Below, piece by piece: positions 22,103 to 30,561 of a stretch of DNA of 64,000 nt. Location: assembly GCA_963676515.1 (NCBI GenBank), contig OY781061.1, positions 1 through 64,000 on the forward strand, written 5' to 3'. Made by a program: the position numbers and the translations under genes. Positions within the stretch are counted from its first letter, which is position 1, and each line of letters begins with the position of its first letter. The notes under the pieces were generated by a model, which was given only the letters and a program-made list of their open reading frames with translations, had not been told where the DNA came from and did not search any database. The stretch comes from G963667145 sp963676515 [NCBI: Candidatus Cloacimonadota bacterium] (GTDB taxonomy: Bacteria > Cloacimonadota > Cloacimonadia > G963667145).

Positions 22103-23011
22103 ATGAAAACGATTACAAGTTTGAGCATGGCTATGGAAGAAGCTGCCAAATGCACTACAAAAAAAAGATTAGTAGTAGCCTTTGGACAAGATTCACACTC
22201 AATAGAAGCGACGAGCAAAGCTATTGAAATGGGAATTGTGGAAGTTACTTTAGTAGGAGAGAGAAGCAAAATTTTGCAAGTCTGCAAAAGCGAAGGAATA
22301 AATCCCAACATCTACAATATCGTAGACGAACCAGAAGAGATTGCTGCGGGCAAAAAAGCTGTCGCTCTGATAAGAGAGGGTAAAGGCGATATTATCATGA
22401 AAGGACTAATATCATCCGACAACTATCTTCGTGCAATATTGAATAAAGAAAAAGGGCTTTTGCCTCCTAAATCGGTGTTGACACATATCGGCATTGCCGA
22501 GATTCCAGCTTATCACAAGTTGTTGATGTTTTCGGATGGTGCTGTGATACCTGCACCAACTTTCGAGCAAAAAGTGGCGATAGCCAACTATTTAGCTCAA
22601 TTTGCTAGAGCTTTAGGGATCAAGAAACCCAAGATTGCTCCAATTGCCGCTATCGAGAAGATGCAACACAAGATACCTTCTTGTGTAGAAGCTGCTATGC
22701 TTTCTAAGATGGCAGACCGTGGTCAAATCAAAGATTGCATTATCGATGGACCGATGGCGTTGGATGTGGCTATAGACAAAGAATCTGCAGACATAAAAGG
22801 TGTAAAATCGGAAGTGGCAGGAGACGCAGATTGCCTTTTATTTAACGCAATCGAAGCGGGGAATGTTTTTTACAAGACGGTTTGCAAGTTTGCTAAGGCT
22901 GAATTTGCGGCCGTAGTGATGGGTACGAGTGTTCCTTGTGTGCTAGCTTCCAGAGGTGATAGCACGCAAACTAAGCTCCATTCTATAGCTTTAGCAACTT
23001 TTTTGGGGTAG
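22103..23011 (+). CDS. ptb: Phosphate butyryltransferase-type acyltransferase
   Basis: A 302-residue enzyme of the phosphate acetyl/butyryl-transferase family, exchanging CoA for phosphate on an acyl-CoA. The length and sequence fit the Ptb subgroup rather than Pta (~330 or ~700 residues): RLVVAFGQDSHSIEA, KGDIIMKGLISSDNYLRAIL, LTHIGIAEIP, SDGAVIPAPTFEQK, DGPMALDVAIDKESA and GDADCLLFNAIEAGNV. With an acyl kinase it would yield ATP by substrate-level phosphorylation, fitting a fermentative amino-acid degrader, and branched acyl-CoA from IlvE-derived keto acids would be natural substrates. No buk is adjacent. An upstream TTGACA (22040-22045) and TAGATT suggest its own promoter. Confidence 0.88.
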   Translation: MKTITSLSMAMEEAAKCTTKKRLVVAFGQDSHSIEATSKAIEMGIVEVTLVGERSKILQVCKSEGINPNIYNIVDEPEEIAAGKKAVALIREGKGDIIMKGLISSDNYLRAILNKEKGLLPPKSVLTHIGIAEIPAYHKLLMFSDGAVIPAPTFEQKVAIANYLAQFARALGIKKPKIAPIAAIEKMQHKIPSCVEAAMLSKMADRGQIKDCIIDGPMALDVAIDKESADIKGVKSEVAGDADCLLFNAIEAGNVFYKTVCKFAKAEFAAVVMGTSVPCVLASRGDSTQTKLHSIALATFLG

Positions 23012-23196
23012 AAATAATCCTAGTAAATTTCACCATATTTATTAAAATTTGCTTAGTTTAACTAAACTCCTTTTAGACAAAGCTTAATAAAAACCAGCGT
23101 TACAATAAAAAAATAGTAAACAACTTTTTTTGTTCTTGACAAAAATCAGAGGGATAAAAAGTTGAATTGAAAGAGATTAGATAAAGGATATAGAGA

Positions 23197-23484
23197 ATGA
23201 CAAAAGCAAACTTGGTTCAAAAGATTTCTAGAGACACAGGAATTATCAGAAAAGATGTTGCGATAGTAGTAGACGCTTTTTTAGAGTCAACTATTGAAAG
23301 TTTAAAAGAGGGGAATCACATCGAAATTAGAGGATTTGGTACTTTTAAAAACAAAGTAAGGAAAGCTGGTATTGGTAGAAATCCAAAAACTGGGGTAGAA
23401 GTTGATATTCCTGCTAGGGTTGTGCCAACTTTTAAATTTTCCAAATCTTTTAAAGATGATGTAATCAACAGTAATAAAGCTTAA
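23197..23484 (+). CDS. HU/IHF-family DNA-binding protein
   Basis: A 95-residue nucleoid protein. N-terminal dimerisation helices (TKANLVQKISRDTG) lead to EIRGFGTF and the DNA-binding beta arm around RKAGIGRNPKTGVEVDIPAR, including the intercalating Pro at RNPKTG. The end VPTFKFSKSFKDDV is typical. It binds and bends DNA with low specificity. The 31-residue ribosomal protein gene follows 16 bp later and both end at the terminator near 23607. Confidence 0.95.
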   Translation: MTKANLVQKISRDTGIIRKDVAIVVDAFLESTIESLKEGNHIEIRGFGTFKNKVRKAGIGRNPKTGVEVDIPARVVPTFKFSKSFKDDVINSNKA

Positions 23485-23500
23485 GACAGGAGAGATATAA

Positions 23501-23596
23501 ATGCCTTGTGGAAGAAAAAGAAAAAGAAATAAAATAAGTACTCACAAAAGAAAAAAAAGACTTCGTAAAGATAGACACAAAAAGAAAAATAAATAG
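23501..23596 (+). CDS. AURKAIP1/COX24-domain small ribosomal protein
   Basis: A 31-residue, extremely basic protein: MPCGRKRKRNKISTHKRK at the N terminus and RLRKDRHKKKNK at the end. The KISTHKRKKRLRK pattern is the AURKAIP1/COX24 domain, known from mitochondrial mS38 and from small proteins of Bacteroidota and relatives that begin MPCG(K/R)KRKR. The likely role is as a small-subunit ribosomal protein. AGGAG lies 8 nt before ATG 23501. It is too short for most gene callers. It supports an FCB-group origin of the window. Confidence 0.85.
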   Translation: MPCGRKRKRNKISTHKRKKRLRKDRHKKKNK

Positions 23597-23606
23597 TAAT
23601 AGATAA

Positions 23607-23643
23607 GCTCCTTAGTTTTTATCAAGCTAGGGAGCGTTTTTTT
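23607..23643 (+). terminator. Terminator abutting the next start codon
   Basis: GCTCCTTAG (23607-23615) and CTAGGGAGC (23627-23635) form a 9-bp stem with one G-T pair, followed by G and seven T. The T-tract ends exactly at ATG 23644, and the stem's GGAG could serve as the downstream gene's ribosome site. Confidence 0.88.
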
Positions 23644-24417
23644 ATGAAAAAGAGTATTTTAACACTAGCAAATATTTTATTTTTTGGTAGTGCTTTTTGT
23701 TTTTTAGTCCCAGAAAAACTCACTTTCTCTCTTGAGTATGGTTTGATTACTGCTGGCGAGGCAACTTTGAGCATTAGTGAAGACTCTTATAGCGATTTTC
23801 TGTTTAACAATGGGGACACTATTAGTGTCTATAAAATTGTGTCTACAGCCAAGACTAACGATTTTTTTGATGTTTTTTATAAGGTGCGTGATACGATAGT
23901 TTCGATCTGGGGACAAGAAAAAAAGCTTCCCTTGGAGTTTAGCAAAGAGCTAAGCGAAGGGAGTTATAAGCAGAAAAGAACTCATTATTATTTCCATGAC
24001 AAAAAATTAAGCTTGTACAAAAAATACGATTTCAAAAAAAAAAAGTATAAAGACAAAATGATGAAGATTTCTAAAGAGACTCAAGATATACTTTCTTGTT
24101 TTTATCTGACAAGGTTACAAGATTTTGAAAGCCATCTTTTGACTAAAAAACCTTTCTATATAAATGTTGCTGCGGATGGAGACAATTACATTGCCAAAGC
24201 TATTTTTTTGGGAAAAAAGAGTATTTATTCTCCGCTATATGATGAAGATATCGAATGTTACAAGGTTCGTCCTATTTTAGCCAGTAACGCTTTATTCAAA
24301 AATGAGGGAAAAATATTTATCTACATGACAGCAGATGAGCGAAAATTGCCTATTTTGTTAGAAAGCGAGTGTATATTTGGCAAGTTTAAAGCTGTTTTGC
24401 GAAAGGTGGAACAATAA
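23644..24417 (+). CDS. DUF3108-family exported protein
   Basis: A 257-residue protein with an N-terminal signal sequence (hydrophobic to about FGSAFCF, residue 20). The body matches the DUF3108 pattern: beta-rich, starting LTFSLEYGLITAGEATLSI, with FFDVFYKVRDTIVSIW and the late ILSCFYLTRLQDF. The family is periplasmic or surface-linked with unknown function. Its ATG coincides with the end of the preceding terminator, so expression may depend on read-through or on a start within the hairpin region. Its last codons (AAAGGTGG) provide a ribosome site for queA. Confidence 0.75.
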   Translation: MKKSILTLANILFFGSAFCFLVPEKLTFSLEYGLITAGEATLSISEDSYSDFLFNNGDTISVYKIVSTAKTNDFFDVFYKVRDTIVSIWGQEKKLPLEFSKELSEGSYKQKRTHYYFHDKKLSLYKKYDFKKKKYKDKMMKISKETQDILSCFYLTRLQDFESHLLTKKPFYINVAADGDNYIAKAIFLGKKSIYSPLYDEDIECYKVRPILASNALFKNEGKIFIYMTADERKLPILLESECIFGKFKAVLRKVEQ

Positions 24418-24449
24418 ATTATCTAAGCACTAAAAGTTATTACTTTGAT

Positions 24450-25451
24450 TTGCCTGAAACACAAATAGCCCAAAATCCTCCCGAAGTAAGAGGGCAGAGC
24501 AGGTTAATGTTTCTAGACAAAAACAGTGGTAACTGCCAAGATTTGCAGTTTTCCCAAATCGATAAATTTTTCTGTGCTGGAGATTTGTTGGTACTAAACC
24601 AAAGCAAGGTGATCCCAGCCCGCCTTTTTGGCAAGAAGACAACAGGAGCTTCTATCGAACTTTTTTTATTGAAAGAGCTAAAGGGTGATGTCTGGCAATG
24701 CCTGCTGCGACCTGCTTCCCGATTAAAAGTCGGGCACATGGTGCTTTTGGATGAGGGATTAAAAGCAGAAGTACTTAGTAAAGATGGGCAGGTAAACACC
24801 GTGAAATTTTTTGCTCCTGACAACCAAAATGTAAGGCTCTGGATAGACAAGGTGGGTAAGATGCCACTGCCTCCGTATATCAAAAGGAATGCCAAGGAAA
24901 GCGACAAAACAAGATACCAAACAATTTATGCTAAAGAGGATGGCTCCGTAGCCGCACCCACTGCTGGTTTGCACTTTACTCAAGAGATGTTAGAGAAGCT
25001 CGAGGAGAAAGGCGTAAAAATAGCTTTCGTTACTTTGCATGTAGGTCTTGGAACTTTTTTACCCGTCAGTACTAGCAATATCTTGGAACATAGGATGCAC
25101 AGCGAATTTTGCAAGATAGATGATCAGAGTGCTACACTAATAAACGAAACAAAGAAAAAGGGTAACAGAGTAATAGCCGTAGGCTCCACATCTGTGCGAA
25201 CTTTGGAAAGTTTCGCTGTAACTGAAGGGAAAGTTGACTCTGGATATAAAGATACAGATATTTTTTTGTATCCAGGCAAAAAGTTTCAGATTATAGATGG
25301 ATTGATTACCAATTTTCACCTGCCAGAATCAACCTTAATTATGATGGTGGCTGGTTTTGCAGGCTATGAGAACACTCTTAACGCTTACAAAAGTGCGGTA
25401 AAAAAAAAGTATAGATTTTTTAGCTATGGTGATGCCATGCTGATATTATGA
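24450..25451 (+). CDS. queA: S-adenosylmethionine:tRNA ribosyltransferase-isomerase
   Basis: At least 333 residues; QueA transfers and isomerises the ribosyl moiety of SAM onto preQ1-tRNA, forming epoxyqueuosine. Motifs: VLNQSKVIPARLFGK, GKMPLPPYI, YQTIYAKEDGSVAAPTAGLHFT, TLHVGLGTF, MHSEF, GSTSVRTLES, NFHLPESTLIMMV and KYRFFSYGDAML. The first conventional start, TTG 24450, lacks a ribosome site and removes the conserved beginning. Reading further up in frame gives NYLSTKSYYFDLPE, aligning with the normal N terminus, and the only plausible start is ATA at 24414, with AAAGGTGG just before it and overlapping the DUF3108 stop. The true start is therefore probably 24414. Confidence 0.95.
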   Translation: MPETQIAQNPPEVRGQSRLMFLDKNSGNCQDLQFSQIDKFFCAGDLLVLNQSKVIPARLFGKKTTGASIELFLLKELKGDVWQCLLRPASRLKVGHMVLLDEGLKAEVLSKDGQVNTVKFFAPDNQNVRLWIDKVGKMPLPPYIKRNAKESDKTRYQTIYAKEDGSVAAPTAGLHFTQEMLEKLEEKGVKIAFVTLHVGLGTFLPVSTSNILEHRMHSEFCKIDDQSATLINETKKKGNRVIAVGSTSVRTLESFAVTEGKVDSGYKDTDIFLYPGKKFQIIDGLITNFHLPESTLIMMVAGFAGYENTLNAYKSAVKKKYRFFSYGDAMLIL

Positions 25452-28183
25452 ATAAGTTCTCAGATAGTCATCCGTTTTGGGTCGCCAAGATGCAAGACTC
25501 TATTGACTTGCTGGGCAAACCCATTGCTATAACTGTTTTTTTTTGGAATAAAGGTAAAGTAAGCAAAAAGAAAAAATTCCTGCTAGCTACTCAAAAAATT
25601 GAAGACTTTAATAAAATTCCGTTCGACAAATTGCCTACGACCAGTCAAATAAATAAAGCTTGCCAAGAGATAAAAGATATTTGTGAAGATTGTCCACTAT
25701 ATGTTTTTGCCGATTTGGGATTAAAAGAGTTTTTAGAAGAAAAGTGTTTTATCAATTTTTTGCTGTTTTCTAAAGCTGTGTTCCCTTTTTTGAGTTCTCA
25801 TACTTTGTTCTCATTGGCAGAGAGGTTTGAAGTAAAAGAAAAAGTTGCCAAAGAGGATAAAAATCACTTTGCCTTGCTAGCTGGTCTTGTGATGGCTACA
25901 CTCGATTATATCCAAGAAAAATTCCCCCCTGAGCTGTGTAGATATATGGGTGAAATTGGCACAGAGGCTAAGATCCCAGGGGCAGAGCTTTTTCAGCAAA
26001 TGTCTAATTTTTTGATCTCACAAAGCGTACTAAGCAGCTTTAGTCTCAAAAAATATCAGAAAGATGTGAACTATTTTGAACATATTGTTGAAGAAGAAAA
26101 AAGTTTTACCTTAGAAAGCATTTTCAAAAAAGGTGGGGTACTCAGCAAAAAATTTTCTCAATATCAAACTAGAAAACCGCAAATACAAATGGCAAAAAAT
26201 GTGCTGAACGCTTTTAAGAAAAAACAAGTATTGCTAGCTGAAGCTGGTACTGGCACGGGTAAGTCTTTAGCTTATTTAGCACCATCTTTGATTTATGCTC
26301 GTAGCTCAGGTAAGCAAGTGGTAGTCTCTACTAATACGATCAACCTACAAAAACAATTGATGAAAAAAGATGTGCCATTATTGATGGGCAGCCTGCCTCT
26401 TAGTTTTAGAGTTGCTTTGCTCAAAGGCAGAGGGAACTATCTCTGTTTGCAGAAGTTCAATCAGATAAAAAACGACCATTTCGAGCTCGGGCAAAAAGAG
26501 CTTTCTCAACTGTTTTTGATGTTACCATGGGCATGGTTCACCGCCACAGGTGACATTAGTTATCACAGCGGATTCAGCACAAATCTACGGATATGGAGTA
26601 GAGTGTGCAGTGACTCTAATTTTTGCCTGAAAAGAAAATGTTCTTATTTCAAAGATTGCTTTTTGTACAAGGCCAGAGCCCAAGCTACTAAAAGCGATGT
26701 AGCGATAATTAACCATTCACTTTTATTAACAGAATTATTGAATGAGATGCCCACTCTCACTCAAGCAGAGTGCATAGTGGTGGACGAGGCTCACAATCTA
26801 CACAATATCGCCTTGTCTTACTTAGGTCCACAAGTCAGCTACAACCAGATAAGTAAATTTTGGGATTCTCTTTATAGTAGCAAAAGTCGCTTTCAGAAAG
26901 GGTTTATTACCTTGCTAAAATCTAAACTGTCTGCTTCCAAAATCTCGGCAGAAGATAAAAAATTGCTAAATAAAGTTGTAAAAGATTTAACTAAGAAAGC
27001 AAGAGACAACAGCTCTGCGCAAGATCTTTATAGTAAGATTTTTGCCTTTTTTAGTGAAAAATCCAGTTATGGCAAACTTAGAGTCAAAAAATCGCTTTGT
27101 GATCTTGAGTTGCAAATTTTGGTAAAGGATTTACAAAGTTTGCACAGCGATTTGAATTTTTTGGCTAATTTGCTGGAACAACAAGACAATGCACTTTTCG
27201 TAGATTACGATATGATTACAGATCAACTAAAGAAAATAAAAGAGAGCACTGAAAGCTTTTTGAGTTTTTTTTCGACTTTACTGAAGCCAGACTGGGAAAA
27301 CTATTGTTTGTGGCTAAACGGTGGAGAAAATTTCTACTCGCTTTGTATAAACTACACGCCTATTCAGATTGGGGAGAAGCTTAAGGAAATCTTTTACGAC
27401 CGCATAGATTCGCTGGTTTTTTGCTCTGCTACCATTGCCCTGCGAGGCAAATTCAAATTTTTCGAAAACAGAATGGGCTTAGATTTGTTAGAAAACCAAG
27501 AAAGAGTAAAAAAACAGACCGTAGAATCACCATTTGATTATAAAAAACAAAGTAAAGTTTTTGTGCCTAAAGGATTACAACAACCAGGGACAGAGCTAGG
27601 CAGAGAAGAAATTTTGGGTAACATATTGGCTGTACTCCAAGAGAACCAAGTGGGATGTTTAATCCTTTTTACCTCTTTGTTCGATGTCAAAAAAGCACGC
27701 GATTTTTTGCTAAACAAACTTAAAAATAGGCTTATTTTGGCTCAAGATGGCTCGAAAAGTAGAGAATCTTTGCTGGAAGAGTTTAGCAAAGAAAAAACAA
27801 GTATATTGCTAGCGACTAGCTCTTTTTGGGAAGGAGTGGATGTTCCTGGACACGCTCTGCAACTTCTCATACTGTATAAGTTGCCTTTCGCCGTGCCGAG
27901 TGATCCTTTAGTAGAAGCTAGCTTGGAGTTCTTGCAAAAACACAATAAAAACTCTTTTATGCATTATATGCTACCCATGGCTTTGCTAAAGTACAAACAA
28001 GGATTTGGACGACTAATCCGCTCACAAGAAGATTATGGAATCCTAATCAGCTATGACAATAGGATTTTTACCAAGAAATATGGGGAGTATTTTAGTTTGA
28101 TTTTGCCGACGGACTCCAATTTTATTGACCATAAAGATTTACCTAGCAAAGTTAAAGATGTTTTACAAGAGCAAGCCAAATGA
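25448..28183 (+). CDS. DinG/XPD-type ATP-dependent DNA helicase
   Basis: A 911-residue superfamily-2 helicase with an iron-sulfur cluster. Walker A EAGTGTGKS lies near 264-272, the DEAH box VVDEAHNLH near 445, and between them four cysteines (about 386, 392, 397, 403: VCSDSNFC, RKCSYFKDC) as in the XPD/DinG Fe-S domain. The C-terminal half shows SATIAL, TSSFWEGVDVPG and KQGFGRLIRS (motif VI). The first 230 residues do not show the DEDDh exonuclease motifs found in Bacillus-type DinG and have no function I can name. ATG overlaps the queA stop (ATGA), and truA overlaps its end the same way, so the three are translationally coupled. Confidence 0.88.
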   Translation: MNKFSDSHPFWVAKMQDSIDLLGKPIAITVFFWNKGKVSKKKKFLLATQKIEDFNKIPFDKLPTTSQINKACQEIKDICEDCPLYVFADLGLKEFLEEKCFINFLLFSKAVFPFLSSHTLFSLAERFEVKEKVAKEDKNHFALLAGLVMATLDYIQEKFPPELCRYMGEIGTEAKIPGAELFQQMSNFLISQSVLSSFSLKKYQKDVNYFEHIVEEEKSFTLESIFKKGGVLSKKFSQYQTRKPQIQMAKNVLNAFKKKQVLLAEAGTGTGKSLAYLAPSLIYARSSGKQVVVSTNTINLQKQLMKKDVPLLMGSLPLSFRVALLKGRGNYLCLQKFNQIKNDHFELGQKELSQLFLMLPWAWFTATGDISYHSGFSTNLRIWSRVCSDSNFCLKRKCSYFKDCFLYKARAQATKSDVAIINHSLLLTELLNEMPTLTQAECIVVDEAHNLHNIALSYLGPQVSYNQISKFWDSLYSSKSRFQKGFITLLKSKLSASKISAEDKKLLNKVVKDLTKKARDNSSAQDLYSKIFAFFSEKSSYGKLRVKKSLCDLELQILVKDLQSLHSDLNFLANLLEQQDNALFVDYDMITDQLKKIKESTESFLSFFSTLLKPDWENYCLWLNGGENFYSLCINYTPIQIGEKLKEIFYDRIDSLVFCSATIALRGKFKFFENRMGLDLLENQERVKKQTVESPFDYKKQSKVFVPKGLQQPGTELGREEILGNILAVLQENQVGCLILFTSLFDVKKARDFLLNKLKNRLILAQDGSKSRESLLEEFSKEKTSILLATSSFWEGVDVPGHALQLLILYKLPFAVPSDPLVEASLEFLQKHNKNSFMHYMLPMALLKYKQGFGRLIRSQEDYGILISYDNRIFTKKYGEYFSLILPTDSNFIDHKDLPSKVKDVLQEQAK

Positions 28184-28917
28184 GAAGGCTTAAACTAGTT
28201 CTAGAGTACGACGGGACAAACTATGTGGGAATGCAAAAACAGCTCAACGGTTTATCTATTCAAGAATTGGTGGAAAAGGCACTCGCTAAAATTTGCAAAG
28301 AGGAGATACAGATAACTCCTAGTGGGCGTACGGACGCTGGGGTTCATGCTCTTTATCAACCTGTGCACACAGACTTTCCTGTTGATTCCATTTCCCTTCA
28401 AAATCTGCAAAAAGCTCTGAACAGTTTATTTCCGCTAGACATAAGGGTACTCGGAATTTCTCAAGTGTCAAAAGATTTCCATGCTCGTTACGATGCCAAA
28501 ATAAGAACTTATCACTACAAAATTTGCAAAACAAAGACAGCCTTTAACCACAGATATTTTTCGCATTTCCCTTATTACGATTTGGACGGCAAACTTTTTC
28601 AACCTTATTTACAAAAGCTATTAGGAGAACATAGCTTTGTAAATTTTTGCAAAAAAAATCTCAATCTAAAGCATCATCGATGCACCATCTACAAAGCCGA
28701 TATAGAGAAAACAGATTACGGGTGGCTAATAGAGATATCAGGGAACAGATTTTTGCACAATATGATCAGACGAATCGTGGGAACTTGTTTAGTACTCTCT
28801 CTCGAAAAAGCCAAGCCAGAAAAAATTTCTAAGTTTCTGCTAGAAGAAGATATTCCTTCAAAATACAAATTCACCGCACCTGCTCAGGGGTTGTATTTGC
28901 AAGATGTCCAATATTGA
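28180..28917 (+). CDS. truA: tRNA pseudouridine(38-40) synthase
   Basis: A 245-residue enzyme that isomerises uridine at positions 38-40 of the tRNA anticodon arm. It begins RLKLVLEYDGTNYVGMQ, has the catalytic Asp in SGRTDAGVHA (about residue 52), and later FHARYDAKIRTYHYKI, SFVNFCKK and GNRFLHNMIRRIVGT, all family signatures. ATGA overlap with the helicase gene. An inverted repeat covers its stop codon. Confidence 0.96.
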   Translation: MRRLKLVLEYDGTNYVGMQKQLNGLSIQELVEKALAKICKEEIQITPSGRTDAGVHALYQPVHTDFPVDSISLQNLQKALNSLFPLDIRVLGISQVSKDFHARYDAKIRTYHYKICKTKTAFNHRYFSHFPYYDLDGKLFQPYLQKLLGEHSFVNFCKKNLNLKHHRCTIYKADIEKTDYGWLIEISGNRFLHNMIRRIVGTCLVLSLEKAKPEKISKFLLEEDIPSKYKFTAPAQGLYLQDVQY

Positions 28918-28948
28918 ATAATGAGACGAAATCATTCTTAAATATTGG
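28908..28948 (+). other. Inverted repeat over the truA stop
   Basis: CCAATATT (28908-28915) and AATATTGG (28941-28948) with an inner ATGA/TCAT pairing form a hairpin. There is no clear T-tract, so it may be a weak or Rho-assisted terminator or an mRNA 3'-end stabiliser. The following ~160 bp to thrB contain TTGACA (29019-29024) and TACAAT (29056-29061), and otherwise nothing I recognise. Confidence 0.45.
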
Positions 28949-29111
28949 GGTTAAAATTTTAAGCAAAAAAGAGCCAATTTTTAGCTAATCCAGCACTTTT
29001 TAGATATAAAAAAGAAACTTGACACCAACCTTCAAATTGAGCTTTTTGTCCAAAATACAATTTTTCAGTTTCCCTTGTGTGGATGACTGATTTTAGAGAA
29101 AAGGTCAATAA

Positions 29112-30044
29112 ATGAATAAAGTAAAAGTTTTTGCTCCTGCCACTGTAGCCAACTTGTGTTCAGGTTATGACTTATTGGGCTTAGCTATAGATTTTCCTGG
29201 TGATGAGATAGTGCTGACTGCTAAAAAAGAGCCGGGGTTGGTGATAACCAAAATAGAGGGAGATGAGGGCAAATTGCCTTACGACCCCAAGAAAAACTGT
29301 GCTACGGTAGCGATGCAAGCTTACTTAGATTTTATGAATTCGCAAGAAGGGTTTGAAGTCGAGATTTACAAGAAAATGCCTATTGGTAGTGGACTTGGTT
29401 CCTCTTCGGCATCATCCGCAGCGGGAGTTTTTGCGGTCAATTACTTGCTAGGAGAGCCATTGAAAAGAGAAGAGCTAGTACAATTTGCTATTCAAGGCGA
29501 AAAAGTTGCTTGCGGCAGCGCACATGCGGACAATGTTGCCCCATCTTTGCTGGGAGGTATGATCTGCGTGAACTCTTACGACCCTTTGCACATTGAGCGA
29601 ATTAAGCTAGGACTCAACTTTTTTGTGGGAGTTGTGCATCCTGATATAGAGATAAAAACTGCGGACGCTAGAGCAGTCTTACCCAAGACGGTGCTGATCG
29701 CACAAGTGGTAAAACAAACGGGCTATCTTTCTTCTTTACTGCTAGGTCTTAGTCAAGGTGATGAGCAGATGATTAGCTTTGGATTGCAAGATAGCTTGGC
29801 AGAGCCATATAGAGCAGAGCTAATCCCAGGATTTTTGCAGGTTAAAAAGCTAGCCAAGGATTTAGGAGCTTTAGGATGCGGGATATCGGGCTCAGGACCA
29901 TCTATTTTTGTAGTTACGCAAAAGAAAGAGTTAGCTCAAGAAATTTGTAATAAGATAGCCGATATTTTTAAAAGCAGAAATATAAAAAGCGATACTTATT
30001 GCTCTGGCATAAACAAAGAAGGTGCTAAGGTAATATCTACCTAG
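29112..30044 (+). CDS. thrB: Homoserine kinase
   Basis: A 310-residue GHMP-family kinase phosphorylating homoserine on the way to threonine. VFAPATVANLCSGYDLLGLAID at the N terminus, the ATP loop PIGSGLGSSSASSAA near 90, GSAHADNVAPSLLGG, and the late GCGISGSGPSIF are the three GHMP motifs with homoserine-kinase-specific residues. No thrA or thrC is adjacent. Its own promoter is likely in the gap upstream. The DUF1232 gene follows 34 bp later. Confidence 0.94.
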   Translation: MNKVKVFAPATVANLCSGYDLLGLAIDFPGDEIVLTAKKEPGLVITKIEGDEGKLPYDPKKNCATVAMQAYLDFMNSQEGFEVEIYKKMPIGSGLGSSSASSAAGVFAVNYLLGEPLKREELVQFAIQGEKVACGSAHADNVAPSLLGGMICVNSYDPLHIERIKLGLNFFVGVVHPDIEIKTADARAVLPKTVLIAQVVKQTGYLSSLLLGLSQGDEQMISFGLQDSLAEPYRAELIPGFLQVKKLAKDLGALGCGISGSGPSIFVVTQKKELAQEICNKIADIFKSRNIKSDTYCSGINKEGAKVIST

Positions 30045-30078
30045 TGTTTTAATTTTGATAGATAAAAAGGATTTTTTT

Positions 30079-30561
30079 ATGGATAAGTCTAAAGAAATTT
30101 TCCCAAAAGAGAAACGCAAGTTTCAATTTTACGAGAAGTTAAGAGAAAAATATAGTACAAGAAGAAACTCTAAATCTGAGCTGAAAAATATCAGTGATTA
30201 CCTTTTTCTTTTGCCCGATATTTTTATTTTGGTAAGTAGATTGGCTCTTGAAAAGAGATTATCAGTTGCAAATAAATTTTTTATGTCTGCTGTAGCGGCT
30301 TATTTTGTTCTGCCAATAGATATTATTCCCGATTTTATCCCCATTATTGGATTTCTGGACGATTTTATGGTAGCTATTTTTGCTTTTGATCGTCTGTTTA
30401 AAGAGGTAGACAACAAGATTATTTTGGATAACTGGAGCGGAGAAGAGGATATGCTAGAAATAACCAAAAGGGTGGTAGATATGGCAAACAAACAAGTTTC
30501 TGGTAAAATATTAGGGAAAATAAAAAATTTAGTAAACTCCAAAGGAGAAAAAAGTGAATAA
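30079..30561 (+). CDS. DUF1232/YkvA-family membrane protein
   Basis: A 160-residue protein. A charged N-terminal third precedes the DUF1232 core, FFMSAVAAYFVLPIDIIPDFIP (residues about 75-97) followed by GFLDDFMVAI, which forms a hydrophobic hairpin. The role is unknown; family members are small membrane-associated proteins. ATG 30079 is selected because AAAAAGG lies 7 nt upstream; an in-frame TTG 24 nt earlier has no site. It overlaps the TPR gene by 8 bp. Confidence 0.88.
   Translation: MDKSKEIFPKEKRKFQFYEKLREKYSTRRNSKSELKNISDYLFLLPDIFILVSRLALEKRLSVANKFFMSAVAAYFVLPIDIIPDFIPIIGFLDDFMVAIFAFDRLFKEVDNKIILDNWSGEEDMLEITKRVVDMANKQVSGKILGKIKNLVNSKGEKSE

Noticed and set aside
23012-23196. Small palindrome TTAGTTTAACTAA upstream of HU as an operator
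   Set aside because: Short, AT-rich and unsupported by a second copy; cannot be distinguished from chance.
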